Positions 39,474-49,634 of a stretch of 64,000 nucleotides of DNA are shown here, piece after piece (position 1 is the stretch's first letter; every line of letters begins with the position of its first letter). The DNA comes from an uncultured Lachnospiraceae bacterium (GTDB lineage Bacteria > Bacillota > Clostridia > Lachnospirales > Lachnospiraceae). Both the position numbers and the translations under genes were made by a program. Under the pieces are notes generated by a model. The model was not told the DNA's origin. It worked only from the letters and a program-made list of their open reading frames with translations, and ran no database searches. The stretch covers positions 62,001-126,000 of the forward strand of contig CATLHM010000005.1 of NCBI GenBank assembly GCA_949949005.1. Reading direction: 5' to 3'.

Positions 39474-41078
39474 CTATTTCCATGCATCCAACTGGCTCTG
39501 CGCCTCTGTCACAATATCGCTCATGCCTGCGGCTTCCAGCTCCTCCAAAAGCTTGGGAATATAGACTTCAGGATCCAGCTCTCCGGTAAGCAGGCCGCCC
39601 TCATACTGTGCAATGACATTGCTGATGGCTGCCGTCTGGGTCTTGATATTGGTGATGTCAACCGAAAATCCGAATACCGGGCTCTTCTTGGCGTTTTCCA
39701 TCTCTGCTGCCATAAAAGGAATATCGGACGCTAGGGTAACCCCTTCCATGGAATACATGATAAACTGATTGCCGATAATTCCGCAGGTAAGGGCGGCTGT
39801 GTAGGGAACGCTGTTCATATCCTTGCCTTCCGGCCACAAAATGGAACCGTCTCCTGTGCCTGCATCCACCCAGTCACTTCCCTCCACTCCGAAGATCAGG
39901 GTATTGAGCACAAACTCGTCTGTGTAGAGCATATTCAACACTCTTGCGGCGCCGTCCGGATCCTCGCAGGTATAGGCGATGGCCCAGGTAAGGGTGATAG
40001 GATTGAGCATATCGGTGGAAAGATCAATGGCTACCGTCTCGTAAGGCTCCGCCTTTGCCAGGGACATGGCTTCCACACTCTCCGTACTGTAAGCATATCC
40101 GATGATATAGCTGCAAGCCCTGTCTGCTTCCATCAGCGTATAAGGGGCGTCGGTTGCCACAGAGGCATCCTTGATGGTGTAGCCCGCCTGGTTCCAGTCA
40201 TACGCAATCTGACATGCCTCTTTAAAGAAATCTGTGGCATACATGTTCTGCACTGTTATATCATCACCCACAACGCACAGACCGTTGTTTAACTGGGTCA
40301 CCTCATAATCTCCTACTCCGCCCAGAACACTCATCTGTACAAAGCTGTTTCCCGCTCCGTTTGCTCCAAGAGAGGGTGCAATGGGAGCCCTGTCAGGGTA
40401 TGCTTCCTTCAGCTTGGCAAGCACGGGAGCCAGATCCCTGATATTCTTGATAGAATCTCTCTCCACTCCCAGAGAATCAAAGATCTCCTTGGGGCATACC
40501 CAATAGTAGTGGAGCACGCTTCCCTTGTAGCAGGGGAGGGCATAGGTGGTACCGTTAAACTCACAGTTCTTTTTGAAGTCTGCCCCCATCACCTCAATGG
40601 CCCCGGCCAGCTCGTCATCCAGATATTCGTCCAGGGGAAGCACCTTGTTTGTCTGAACCGCTGCGTCCAGTCCGGTCAAAGGACAGTACAGCCCGATACT
40701 CTCGCCGCCTACAATCGCCATATCCACCTGCGTGGTATAGTTGTTTCCGTCGATGGGATCCAGGTCGATCCTGACACTCTCGCCCTTTTCCTCGAGATAT
40801 GCATTAATTGCATTCTCAGCTTCCACCGTCCCCTCTTCCGAGGGAACCACCACCAGGGCAGGATAGGAAACCCGGATCGTACTGATCTCTCCCGTCCCCT
40901 CCGACGCCGCACTCCCGCCGGATGTTTCTTTCTCTTCACCGGCCGCCGCTTCCTGGCTCTTGCCTGTTTCACTTTCCTTTACATCTGCTGTGCCGCTGCC
41001 GCTCTCTCCCGAGCCGCATGCACTCAGAGCGATCATTGCAGCGCTCAGTGTCAGCGCCAAAATCTTTTTCGCTTTCAT
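39474..41078 (-). CDS. Oligosaccharide ABC transporter solute-binding lipoprotein (LplA-type)
   Basis: About 534 residues. Lipoprotein signal with Cys at about 21 (MKAKKILALTLSAAMIALSAC), a short Ser/Gly/Glu linker, then the binding domain. The ATG at 41078 has GGAGG at six bases; the ATG at 41084 touches the ribosome site. The gene heads the locus B transport operon and has a weak TATACT box at 41125-41130. No ATPase gene follows, so it should use a shared MsmX-like ATPase. Regulated presumably by the YesM/YesN pair upstream. Confidence 0.92.
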   Translation of the reverse strand: MKAKKILALTLSAAMIALSACGSGESGSGTADVKESETGKSQEAAAGEEKETSGGSAASEGTGEISTIRVSYPALVVVPSEEGTVEAENAINAYLEEKGESVRIDLDPIDGNNYTTQVDMAIVGGESIGLYCPLTGLDAAVQTNKVLPLDEYLDDELAGAIEVMGADFKKNCEFNGTTYALPCYKGSVLHYYWVCPKEIFDSLGVERDSIKNIRDLAPVLAKLKEAYPDRAPIAPSLGANGAGNSFVQMSVLGGVGDYEVTQLNNGLCVVGDDITVQNMYATDFFKEACQIAYDWNQAGYTIKDASVATDAPYTLMEADRACSYIIGYAYSTESVEAMSLAKAEPYETVAIDLSTDMLNPITLTWAIAYTCEDPDGAARVLNMLYTDEFVLNTLIFGVEGSDWVDAGTGDGSILWPEGKDMNSVPYTAALTCGIIGNQFIMYSMEGVTLASDIPFMAAEMENAKKSPVFGFSVDITNIKTQTAAISNVIAQYEGGLLTGELDPEVYIPKLLEELEAAGMSDIVTEAQSQLDAWK

Positions 41079-41209
41079 TGTCATCCTCCTTGTCTCTAAA
41101 ACGACATTCCTTTTTACTACTCACAGTATAAAAAAACTGCTTTCATAAAACCTTTAAAAAAGTAAGCTTCCCTTTCACTTTTGTGGTATCTTCTGCCCCG
41201 GCGGTATTT

Positions 41210-41857
41210 CTATTCTTCCATATACCATCTTCCCTCATGCTGCTGGGGATCCTGCGTCTGCTCTTTTATATAACGGCCCAGCGCCTTTTCCACCCCGTAG
41301 GAATGTAAAAAGCACCAGGCGGAGGGCAGTACCAGAACCGCAGGGGGAATCACCCACACCAGGGCGGTCCCTGCCGCCAGGGTAATTAACACCGGAATCA
41401 GGGTCAGCAGGTTGGTAAACGAAAAAAATACTGCCAGCCGAAGCGCTGACAGGAGGGACAAGGTAAACCGTGAGATCACCGGCAGCAGGTAAGCGCTCAC
41501 ACAGGAAATCACCACCACGGAAATCAAAAAAAACAGATAGTAGCATTTCCCCAGCGTACTGGTAAGACCTGCCAGATGGGCAAAACGGCGGGCAGCGTAC
41601 AAAAGCGCCCCTATAATAAAATAGATCAGCTCCAAAGCCATCCCCTGTTTCAGATTCTGCCTAAAGCCATTCAGAAAATCCCGGAACACATATCCGGCAT
41701 CCCGCCTTACCACCTTGACGGTGGCATAGTAGAGCGCAATCGTTGACGGCACTATGGTCACTACCGGAAGGCTGAACAAAATCCATAACACACTGAGAAA
41801 AAACATATCCGCAATCTTGCCAAGAGCCAACATAAAACCATTATTCAGAAACGACAT
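41210..41857 (-). CDS. DUF624 (YesL-like) membrane protein
   Basis: 215 residues with four or five membrane segments. NGFMLALGKIADMFFLSVLW and SLPVVTIVPSTIALYYATVKVVR (read in parts, about residues 6-52) form the DUF624 hallmark. Members usually sit beside lplABC transporters and YesMN regulators in pectin or plant-glycan loci, as here. Molecular role unknown; a link to transport or signalling is inferred. GGAGGG six bases before ATG 41857. Confidence 0.9.
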   Translation of the reverse strand: MSFLNNGFMLALGKIADMFFLSVLWILFSLPVVTIVPSTIALYYATVKVVRRDAGYVFRDFLNGFRQNLKQGMALELIYFIIGALLYAARRFAHLAGLTSTLGKCYYLFFLISVVVISCVSAYLLPVISRFTLSLLSALRLAVFFSFTNLLTLIPVLITLAAGTALVWVIPPAVLVLPSAWCFLHSYGVEKALGRYIKEQTQDPQQHEGRWYMEE

Positions 41858-41927
41858 TTTTTCCCTCCATTCTTAAGGGGCAAAGAGCCACACCACGAGC
41901 AGGGGCAAACCTTCCCTGCCCGGGGAT

Positions 41928-43538
41928 TCACTTCCCGAGGCTGCTTTTCCAGGCCGCCGGGGTCATATCGCAATACTTTTTAAACACAGTAGAAAAATAG
42001 GGAATATTCTCAAAGCCCACCATCAACGCGATCTCCGTCACACTGTGGCTGGTGGCACCAAGCAGCTTTTTCGCCTCCTCGATCCGGCAGAAATTGATAT
42101 ATTCCCGAAGCGCCATCCCTGTCTCCTCATGAAAAATTTTGCTGAGATAATTAGGCGTCAGGTAAATACTGGCTGCAATATCTTCCCGGCTGATATCCTC
42201 TCTGAAATGTTCTTCAATATATTTTTTGATACGGTCAATCACCGAATCCGATTCTTTCAGCGCATCCACCTGCTCAAAGGTACTGTCATAGAGATAGCTG
42301 ATGTACTTGATCATACTTACGGAAGAATACTCCGCCTCTTCATTCAGCTTCCGGAAAATTTCATTCTGGAATAGCTGGTACGCCTGAATATGGTTTTCAA
42401 ACAAAAACCCATAAAATAACTGCATGAAATCATGGTGGAGAGCCTGCATATGGATGGTATCTAAATGTTCCTCCCGGTCTAACTGCGAAAGAACCCTTTT
42501 TGCCATTCCCAAAAATTCTGTCTTTTTCCTTTCCCTCAGATATCCAAGGGCCTCTTCTCTGACCAGAACCCCTTCCACTGTCTTCTCCCCTGCCTCTTCC
42601 TTCAAGAAAATGATCCTGGAGTGCTCCGCCCTTTCCCGCAAAAACAGTTCGTCCATGGGCTTTTTCATCTCTCCGAACTCAGCGGGCAGCAGCGGCGGGG
42701 AAATTGCACAGGACAGGGCGATCCCCAGATACCTCTCCGCTACGGTGATCAGCCTGCGGCAGCGCTCCTGCAGCCATTTTTCATCCCCCGCACACTCTCT
42801 CACCGGCATAACCAGGATATAATAAGGGTATACCGTATTCTCCACCACACAGTTAGCGTCCACATTTCCATAAATCGTCTCTGTGGATAAATTGCGGAAG
42901 ATGAAATAAAACTCGGACTCTGTAATTTTTTTCATCTCATTGTTGTTCATATTAACGCCCACATAGACCAGATAATACCGCTTGGTAACGTCAAAGGCGA
43001 TATCTCTTCTTAAGGCCGCCGCCCTAAGAAGCTCCGTGCTGCCTTCCATGGTCTTGTTCAGCAGCCTGTTGATAAAATTCTGTACCAGATAATCCTGATT
43101 CTTTTCGGCCTGCCGCTCCCGGGCCGCAAGTTCCTTGCGCACCCTTGCCTCTTCCTGTTTCTGCCTGCACTTTACAATCGTATTTAACAGGGCTCCCAAG
43201 AGCTCGTCCAGCTCAAAGGGCTTGAGCAGGTAATTAGATACTCCGTGCCGCAGCGCCTTCTGTGCAAAGGGAAAGCTGTCATGGCAGGTCAGAAAGATCA
43301 CTTCCGGCGGCTGGGCAAGTACGGACAGATGCTCCAACATCTGCAGCCCGTCCATCTGGGGCATCTCAATATCAGTGATCACAATGGAGGGAGCGTGTTC
43401 TTTCACCATTTCCAACGCCTGTACACCCTGATAAGCGGTATATACCTGCCCGATCCCATATTCTTCCCATGGAACGGCGTCCCTTATCATCCGTACCGTA
43501 TTTGGGTCATCATCAACGATCAGTACTGTCAAACCCAT
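41928..43538 (-). CDS. AraC-type response regulator (YesN-like)
   Basis: About 536 residues. Receiver domain from MGLTVLIVDDDPNTV with phosphoacceptor in IVITDIEMPQMDG (Asp about 55) and KPFELDEL, a long middle region, and a C-terminal AraC double helix-turn-helix (SREDIAASIYLTPNYLSKIF, then EIALMVGFENIPYFSTVFKK). ATG at 43538 has GAAAGGA at seven bases and overlaps the kinase gene by 26 bases. Controls the locus B operons through binding upstream of 41078 or 37342, by analogy with YesN. Confidence 0.93.
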   Translation of the reverse strand: MGLTVLIVDDDPNTVRMIRDAVPWEEYGIGQVYTAYQGVQALEMVKEHAPSIVITDIEMPQMDGLQMLEHLSVLAQPPEVIFLTCHDSFPFAQKALRHGVSNYLLKPFELDELLGALLNTIVKCRQKQEEARVRKELAARERQAEKNQDYLVQNFINRLLNKTMEGSTELLRAAALRRDIAFDVTKRYYLVYVGVNMNNNEMKKITESEFYFIFRNLSTETIYGNVDANCVVENTVYPYYILVMPVRECAGDEKWLQERCRRLITVAERYLGIALSCAISPPLLPAEFGEMKKPMDELFLRERAEHSRIIFLKEEAGEKTVEGVLVREEALGYLRERKKTEFLGMAKRVLSQLDREEHLDTIHMQALHHDFMQLFYGFLFENHIQAYQLFQNEIFRKLNEEAEYSSVSMIKYISYLYDSTFEQVDALKESDSVIDRIKKYIEEHFREDISREDIAASIYLTPNYLSKIFHEETGMALREYINFCRIEEAKKLLGATSHSVTEIALMVGFENIPYFSTVFKKYCDMTPAAWKSSLGK

Positions 43539-45207
43539 TTCTGCATCCTTTCTCATTTGGTATCCAAATTTCCACCCGTGCGCCGTGGGGCAGCGCGTTA
43601 GAGAGCCTGAGCAAATCTTTCCGTCCATACTGCAAAAGCAGGCTCCTCTTTACATTGCTCAGGCCAATATGCTTTTCTTCCCTGTCCTCTAATATTTCCC
43701 CGTTATTGTAGCGCCTTTGCGTTTCCTCATCAAACCCTTTTCCATTATCCTCCAGAACCACCCGATAACCGTCAAAGTCCTCTGTGGCAAGTGCCCCGCA
43801 GGTAATGGTGAGCACCATGGTTTCCTGTAATGTCATGGCGTATTTGAAAGCATTTTCCACTACCGTGTACAAAAGAAGATGGGGAATCCGGGCCTGCTCC
43901 AGCTCTCCCGGGCACTCCGTCATCAAAATTACCGAGGATGGGAACTTAATCTCCTGCATATTCACATAATTCTCTATGTGGGATAATTCCTCTTTTAACG
44001 TCACCGTGCTTGTCATGATCCGCATCATATAGCGCATATGGCCGGAAAGCCTGGCCAGATACTCCCGGATGTCTTCGTTTCGGTTCTGATAGGTCATGCT
44101 GCTCACCGTCATAATGGCGTTTAAATAGAAATGGGGACGCAATTGTGATCTTAACTGCCGCAGCTCCCCGTCCTGTTTTTCCACCTGATTCTTGTAGAGC
44201 TGGATTCTTCCGGAGAGAACCTCCTGCAAAAGATGGTTTAATACCGCCTGCAACGTATAGATTTCCTCTGTCCTTGCATCCTCCGCTATCACAAGCTGTT
44301 CGATCCTCCCGCCCTCATCGGCAGCATTCTTCACCTGGCCCGAGAGCTTTGTCACCGGCCTGATCACCGCTCTGCGCAGAATCAGATTCTGCACCAGGAT
44401 ACTTCCCACACTCACAAAGACAATCAGAAGGACGCTGGCAAAGGTACTTCTGCGCATAAATTCAAGGGCATTCACATCAATATTGCACTCAAATGTAAGC
44501 CCTGCATTGGATGAAACGCTCTCCAGCTTTATCTCCCCCGGTTCATCAGAAGCGTAATAGACATAGGGCTGATCGTCGCAATCCTTTATGGTCATACTTC
44601 CCGAAACCACCTCAAACAGGAGCTTCAAATCCGAAAAAATCTCATTTTCAGGAAGCCCTACTCCCACATAAATCCCGGCCTTGGGGTATTCATACACCAA
44701 AAAACAGTAGGTTACCCCGTCTATTTCCCGTATTCTCCAAAGGTTCTGGTTACTGTCCGAAACCAGCTCCGATACATGCTCCATCACATAATCCCGGTAG
44801 GCCAGCCTCTGAGAGCCGCTCCCCTGCAAATAAACAATTCCCAGATAAAAATCCTCCTTACGGCAGACAAACAGGGTTTCCAGATCAGGATGAAGCAGGG
44901 ATTTATCGCTCATTAATTTCTTCACGGCCATCTTATCAAAATATTTATGTTCCTTATCCTCCGACCACAATCCGTTATTGTCGATTACCTCATACAGTAT
45001 CTCCTTGACCTGAAGGGCATCTCTGCCCAGGCGGCTCTCTAACTCCCTGACCCTGGCGGTAAGTTCCGCTCCCCTTGCCGCCGCCTCTTCCTCCACAGTA
45101 TTTTTCTGAAAATAGAATCCTACCAGCAGGGCCAGGCCCAGCACCACTGTAAATAAAGTCACCTGTACCGCGATTGTTATGCGGGATAGAGATACGCGTT
45201 TATTCAT
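43513..45207 (-). CDS. Sensor histidine kinase (YesM-like)
   Basis: About 564 residues. One N-terminal membrane segment (about 13-30), an extracellular sensor region of about 240 residues, a second segment (about 265-285) and a HAMP-like stretch, then the His_kinase region with LRSQLRPHFYLNAIM (His about 375) and the ATPase motifs VVENAFKYA and EDNGKGFDEET. ATG at 45207; GGAAGGA is nine to ten bases upstream. It pairs with 41928-43538 and most likely senses an extracellular sugar. Confidence 0.92.
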   Translation of the reverse strand: MNKRVSLSRITIAVQVTLFTVVLGLALLVGFYFQKNTVEEEAAARGAELTARVRELESRLGRDALQVKEILYEVIDNNGLWSEDKEHKYFDKMAVKKLMSDKSLLHPDLETLFVCRKEDFYLGIVYLQGSGSQRLAYRDYVMEHVSELVSDSNQNLWRIREIDGVTYCFLVYEYPKAGIYVGVGLPENEIFSDLKLLFEVVSGSMTIKDCDDQPYVYYASDEPGEIKLESVSSNAGLTFECNIDVNALEFMRRSTFASVLLIVFVSVGSILVQNLILRRAVIRPVTKLSGQVKNAADEGGRIEQLVIAEDARTEEIYTLQAVLNHLLQEVLSGRIQLYKNQVEKQDGELRQLRSQLRPHFYLNAIMTVSSMTYQNRNEDIREYLARLSGHMRYMMRIMTSTVTLKEELSHIENYVNMQEIKFPSSVILMTECPGELEQARIPHLLLYTVVENAFKYAMTLQETMVLTITCGALATEDFDGYRVVLEDNGKGFDEETQRRYNNGEILEDREEKHIGLSNVKRSLLLQYGRKDLLRLSNALPHGARVEIWIPNEKGCRNGFDSTDR

Positions 45208-45256
45208 ACCCTTTCGTCCTTCCGGATAAAAACAGTAAATGTCCCCAGACTCAGAA

Positions 45257-46090
45257 TTATTTGATATAGCCAAACGGCTCTCCTGCATCCACAAAAACCA
45301 CTTCAAGATCTCCTGTCACCGATTTCATCCAGCTTCCCAGATGCTTCATTCCACATTCCTCGCTGCGCTCATGTCCCAGCACCAGCATTCCCTTATTAAA
45401 GCCAAGGGCAGCAGCATCCCGGATATAGGCGCTCAGCGTCCATTCTGTAATATCGCCGCAGATAGCCACGTCAATATTCCGCTCCCGCATATGCAGCATA
45501 GGGCGCTGCTCCAGCCCCAGTCCCAGGCTTCCTCCGCCTACCAGCACACTCACCCGCCTCACCGGCATCTCCGGATTTCCAACGATCTGCACCACATCCA
45601 TATCCAGCTTATCCCTGAAAAACTGGCACAGGTTTCTGAGGGAAGTTTCCGGAATTTCATAACAGGCCCCAAAGCGGTTCATATCGCTGCCTTCCACATC
45701 CGCCATCCGGTAGCCGGCCCACCCGAATTCCTCCTCAAATCCCCGGTAAATGCCATCCTCTTTTCCCATATGCATATGGTCATGAAAACGCCAGACGGCA
45801 ATTCCGCTCTCTTCCAGAAGTCTGCGCTTTTCCTGATACACTGGGTCTCCTTCCAGCCAGGCCGTCTGATCCATTCCCGTAAACCAGGTGGGTTCATGGG
45901 TGATAATAAAATTAGCCCCGATCTCTGCCGCCTCCCGTATGACGTCCACCGTTGCCATAAATGTAGTCACAATTTTCTTTACTTCCATTTGGGGATCGCC
46001 GATCATAATCTGGTCGCAGGTCCGATCCGCCGCAAGCGGCTTAAGCCCTGTCTTTTCTATCATACCGTTGATAATTTCCTGTACTGTCAT
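45257..46090 (-). CDS. Nif3-like dinuclear metal protein
   Basis: 277 residues of the NIF3/DUF34 family. Metal-site signatures are ITHEPTWF (about 60), FHDHMHMG (about 100) and the late histidine/glutamate region VLGHERSEECGMKHLG (about 235-250). Usual role is unknown; GTP cyclohydrolase I-like activity has been suggested for relatives. GGAGGG ten bases before ATG 46090. It precedes the YesM gene, and a TATAAT box lies about 35 bases upstream, so it may begin the locus B transcript. Confidence 0.9.
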   Translation of the reverse strand: MTVQEIINGMIEKTGLKPLAADRTCDQIMIGDPQMEVKKIVTTFMATVDVIREAAEIGANFIITHEPTWFTGMDQTAWLEGDPVYQEKRRLLEESGIAVWRFHDHMHMGKEDGIYRGFEEEFGWAGYRMADVEGSDMNRFGACYEIPETSLRNLCQFFRDKLDMDVVQIVGNPEMPVRRVSVLVGGGSLGLGLEQRPMLHMRERNIDVAICGDITEWTLSAYIRDAAALGFNKGMLVLGHERSEECGMKHLGSWMKSVTGDLEVVFVDAGEPFGYIK

Positions 46091-46407
46091 TTTTTCCGTC
46101 CCTCCTTTAAAATATAGGTTGAATTATAGTGAAAAATATTATTCCGCTCTGACGCATTTTGTAAGCTCCATTATATCTCTTTGAAATTTGGGGTGCTTTT
46201 AAAAAAATCGTTTCTGGTTTTGAATATGTATCTATCTGTTGATAGCAGGATTGTCATACTGTGTTCAGAGTCTTTTTCCATGCAAAGATTGAGAAACATA
46301 AATATGACAGTTGAAAAATATAACAGTTCAGCTTTCGACCGAACTGTTACACATAATCTCTGAAACCATAATCAAAGTTTTTTGCAACGAGTTATCTTAT
46401 TTCCCCT
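46091..46407. other. 317-bp intergenic region with left cassette repeat
   Basis: No gene. Contains the left copy of the hairpin element (46273-46358) and AT-rich flanks. Confidence 0.6.
46273..46358. repeat. Cassette-flanking direct repeat, left copy
   Basis: 86 bases sharing TTTTTCCATGCAAAGATTG, GAAACATAAATAT and the AACAGTTC..GAACTGTT hairpin plus ACACATAATC with 49622-49691, in the same order and orientation; 16 extra bases lie in the middle. Confidence 0.85.
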
Positions 46408-47220
46408 TTATATCCCCCCATACTTTTCTTCTATAATTTCACTTATTCGTTTTGTCTCCCTGATATTTCTCCCTGTAGTTTTGACGACAACACCATACCT
46501 CTGGTCTGTCCAGGGTAAAACAATCTCAATCAATCCATCCTCACGTATCTTTTTAATAAACTTACGTTCAGAAGGACTAAAAGGCAGAGAATTAATAATA
46601 CCAATTATATAAGGACATCTGATTAAGCGCTTTGAAAACTCTGTCAAAATGTCCATTCCATGGTCATGTCTTAAAGAAATCTTTTTGTCCTCAATCATCA
46701 GATCCGTTTTTACCAGTTCCGGCTCTTCTTCCGATTGTAATTGCGGAATATGTAAATCAACATGTTCTTCTCTGCCTATATTTCTAACTTTATCTACCTC
46801 ATCGTCTTTTGCCAGAGGAATAAAGGCTACATCCCACTCTGCTTCGTAAAGACTCAGTCCTGCCGAATTTAGAATGGAAGCTAATGCAAATCCTATACAT
46901 GATCTGCCATCATAAAACCAGTCATGCGCAAAATATTCATCCTGCTCTTGCTCTACAGCCGTCGATTCATAGGGAGGCCTGAAAAAGGAAAAATAAAAAT
47001 TCTTAATATTTGTTGCATCCGGCATATTTTGAAGCATCTGAAATAGTCTCAAATTGTCCGCGGAATCAATTCTGCATGTGGTTATATTATATTTTCGTAA
47101 AGCACGGTAAACTTTGATAAGCTCCGATACGCAGTCCACACCTATGCTTTCTTTTCCCTTTAATGACAGTTCATTAAAAAACAACTCCAATTCTAATTTG
47201 TCCTCCTTGCCGCCCGTCAT
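46408..47220 (-). CDS. Protein of unknown function in DUF262/DUF3696 cassette
   Basis: 270 residues in the frame from 47220, whose ATG directly abuts GGGAG. A more plausible start is the TTG at 47190, eleven bases after AAGGAGG, giving MELFFNELSLKGKESIG. I do not recognise the family. Visible are an FFNELSL start, a central FFRPPYESTAVEQEQDEYF, an Asp/Glu-rich middle (about 160-180) and PYIIGIINSLPFSPSERKFIKKI later. No membrane segment, no nuclease motif I can name. It is the last gene of a three-gene operon with an ATPase and a DUF262 protein, so it is likely a working part of that system, perhaps the effector. Confidence 0.7.
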   Translation of the reverse strand: MTGGKEDKLELELFFNELSLKGKESIGVDCVSELIKVYRALRKYNITTCRIDSADNLRLFQMLQNMPDATNIKNFYFSFFRPPYESTAVEQEQDEYFAHDWFYDGRSCIGFALASILNSAGLSLYEAEWDVAFIPLAKDDEVDKVRNIGREEHVDLHIPQLQSEEEPELVKTDLMIEDKKISLRHDHGMDILTEFSKRLIRCPYIIGIINSLPFSPSERKFIKKIREDGLIEIVLPWTDQRYGVVVKTTGRNIRETKRISEIIEEKYGGI

Positions 47221-47285
47221 CTCCCTGACAGAGTTTCCCTTGTACTCTTTAGAAAACTTTAGATTAATTCACCATTTCCTATAAT

Positions 47286-48392
47286 TTATATCAGCTCAGT
47301 CATCAGAATTCCCCACTCATCCAGCAAGCCCAACGGATAATCACTTAAATTTCCTTTCCTGTCAATATAAATATTGTCCACCTTCGTTTCTTGCTCTTTA
47401 TTCTTTGAAAAGAAGGAAATTCCCACTTTTTCATTGGCAATTTTTCCCTTTTTTACGGCAACCCGTACTCCGTTTATCACATGATCACTATGTGATTCAC
47501 AGATAATCTGGCATCCGCGTCCTGCTGCCAATGATATTAATTTTGCAATCATTGTCTGCCCTTTGGGATGGAGGTGCGATTCAGGGTTCTCGATCAACAG
47601 CAGGCTATCTTTATCAGATATAAGCAGTTCTACAATGAGAGGAAGAACATAGGGAATTCCAAAACCAACATTGACCGGCAGGAACGCATCAGAAACCAGT
47701 CTGTTTCCTGTATAGCTAATCGCAAGTTTTGCTTTTTCAATAGAAGGAAGTAATTCTGCCGCTATTCTTATCCCCGGTGATATTTCTGCCATCCAGGCCG
47801 ACACTTGATCAATCAGACGGTTTGTTTTCCCTGTCTGGAGGCACATCTCATCCGGCACCCGTATTTTTTCTCCCTCCATTGCCAAAAAGGGAACCACAAA
47901 TTCGCCCGCTATTCCCAATTTGGTAACTCCGTTCTTTTTCCAATTTTCAATGCTATATTGCTTCCGAGGGCCTATATGTTCCGCACCCAGATAAGAAAAC
48001 TGTTCGGAGAATAAGGACACATTATAATCATTCTCTTCCTTTTCTCCAACTCTGATCAGTTGATCGCTTTCCGGAGCATCCAATTCATATTTGTAATAAC
48101 AATCATATTTTACCCTATTACTGAACTGAATATAAAACCTGATATTATCAGTCATCCCACTTTGGCAAAAAACATCCTTACCCGTTCCCAGTTGTATCAT
48201 GTCTCCATTTGTATATAAATAATCCAACCCTGATTTATGGTTTTCCCAAAAGCTCTGTCTTAAAAGCAATAATGCCTGTATCACAGAGGATTTACCCATA
48301 CCATTCATTCCAAAAAATAAATTCAAATTCTCCAACGGCAACGACAATTTTCGTATCGACTTAAAATTCTCTATCTGTATATAGTTAATCAT
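47286..48392 (-). CDS. OLD-like AAA ATPase with DUF3696 C-terminus
   Basis: 368 residues. IENFKSIRKLSLPLENLNLFF, then Walker A GMNGMGKSS (about 28-36), a long insertion with the charged linker, Walker B/signature LLLIENPESHLHPKGQ (about 265-280) and a terminal histidine region CESHSDHVINGVR. C-terminus DNIYIDRKGNLSDYPLGLLDEWG is the DUF3696 signature. SMC-like ATPases of this type sit in anti-phage and retron modules (family knowledge). Starts 23 bases after the DUF262 gene. AT-rich, unlike its flanks. Confidence 0.88.
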   Translation of the reverse strand: MINYIQIENFKSIRKLSLPLENLNLFFGMNGMGKSSVIQALLLLRQSFWENHKSGLDYLYTNGDMIQLGTGKDVFCQSGMTDNIRFYIQFSNRVKYDCYYKYELDAPESDQLIRVGEKEENDYNVSLFSEQFSYLGAEHIGPRKQYSIENWKKNGVTKLGIAGEFVVPFLAMEGEKIRVPDEMCLQTGKTNRLIDQVSAWMAEISPGIRIAAELLPSIEKAKLAISYTGNRLVSDAFLPVNVGFGIPYVLPLIVELLISDKDSLLLIENPESHLHPKGQTMIAKLISLAAGRGCQIICESHSDHVINGVRVAVKKGKIANEKVGISFFSKNKEQETKVDNIYIDRKGNLSDYPLGLLDEWGILMTELI

Positions 48393-48415
48393 TTACTAAC
48401 TCCCCTCTACCCGCT

Positions 48416-49549
48416 TTAACATAATACCTCTTGAAAAAGTTTATATATTGCATCATATCTTCCTTTAACGCTACTAATAGTTGCTGTTCCTCTTGTAATA
48501 ATATCCACAAATTTTTTATCCTTCAATAAAGAAATATATTTGCCTGACAACTCCTCTTTTTTTTGCAGCAACTCTTCACAATCCCTTACTTCCAATCTGG
48601 CCAAATTAACTGCTATGGCATCATAAAGAGGTTTATTAATCTTCCCATATCGCCCATCCGCATTAATTTTTCTAAAAGCCGTGTCTCCAAAGATAGCAAA
48701 AGCATATTTCATTGCTTTCAAAAAATTCCTGCGACATATTTCCAGCGTATACTCTGACTCTGTCTGCAATCTACTCATCACAGTATTTAAATAATCTTCC
48801 AGATTACCCGGATATTGGTCTATACCTAATAAATAAAAAGCCAGAAAACGATTGACAAATTCGCAGTCCAGCATCCTGGAGGAATCTATTTTATTTCGGG
48901 TTGCCTTGATAAATTCCTCAGAATGAGCCAATTCTTTTAATAAATTGGCGGCTTGCCCTCTATAAACAGAATTTTTAATTTCCGCTGGCTCTAAGATTAA
49001 TCCGCCTGTATTAATCCTTGTAAAAATACTTGTCCTTACCTTATCAGGTGTTCCCGGTCTAATGACATAAGCGGTCAGAGTCTGCGCTTTGATCCGCCTC
49101 TGTATGTTAGCCGGAAGCTCCTCAAATATTTTCCCTTCGTATTCGCTTAAATATTCTAAATCTGTCAGCCTAAGACGATCGGGATCCTCTTTGTCGAGAA
49201 CCATAAATCTTTTAATAGCGTACAATCTTTGCAACCCGTCTACTACTATTAATTTATCGTCCCCGGTACTGTCAAAATAGAATGTCGGCAGTGGTATCCG
49301 AATAATGAGCGATTCTATTAACCTACTCTGTTGCTTCGGGTTCCACAAATCAGGGTGTCTCTGAAAGTCAGGCTCCAATAAAATGTCATCATACTTTAAC
49401 TGGTCAATGATATTAGAAACCACCATTGGCTGAGAAACAATATCCACATCCTTAGGATTAAAAGGTTCCACTATTTCTTTCTCATATGCTTCAGGATATA
49501 ATTGCTCTTCCTCGACTCCATCTGTCATTAATTGCTTTTCGGTAGCCAT
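48416..49549 (-). CDS. DUF262 (ParB/Srx-like) protein
   Basis: About 377 residues. The DUF262 core is ILLEPDFQRHPDLWNPKQQS (about 62-81), RIPLPTFYFDSTGDD and the DGxQR motif as VVDGLQRLYAIKRF (about 108-121), where DGLQR replaces the commoner DGQQR. This ParB-like nucleotide-binding fold is shared with GmrSD and other DNA-modification-dependent or phage-defence proteins. ATG at 49549 has AGGAAGG at six bases; 49579 is the longer alternative. First gene of the cassette; its promoter uses part of the right repeat. Confidence 0.88.
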   Translation of the reverse strand: MATEKQLMTDGVEEEQLYPEAYEKEIVEPFNPKDVDIVSQPMVVSNIIDQLKYDDILLEPDFQRHPDLWNPKQQSRLIESLIIRIPLPTFYFDSTGDDKLIVVDGLQRLYAIKRFMVLDKEDPDRLRLTDLEYLSEYEGKIFEELPANIQRRIKAQTLTAYVIRPGTPDKVRTSIFTRINTGGLILEPAEIKNSVYRGQAANLLKELAHSEEFIKATRNKIDSSRMLDCEFVNRFLAFYLLGIDQYPGNLEDYLNTVMSRLQTESEYTLEICRRNFLKAMKYAFAIFGDTAFRKINADGRYGKINKPLYDAIAVNLARLEVRDCEELLQKKEELSGKYISLLKDKKFVDIITRGTATISSVKGRYDAIYKLFQEVLC

Positions 49550-49606
49550 CCAGTCCTTCCTCTCATAAATATTTGTCATGTCCTGTTCTTTGCCATTCTA
49601 TTTGTC

Positions 49607-49634
49607 AGTATACCATATATTTTTTTCCATGCAA
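49607..49634 (-). promoter_or_regulatory. Promoter of DUF262 cassette
   Basis: TTGCAT (49629-49634), 16-base spacer, TATACT (49607-49612) with a TGG extension. The -35 box lies inside the repeat at 49622-49691; the left copy has the same -35 without a -10. Confidence 0.6.
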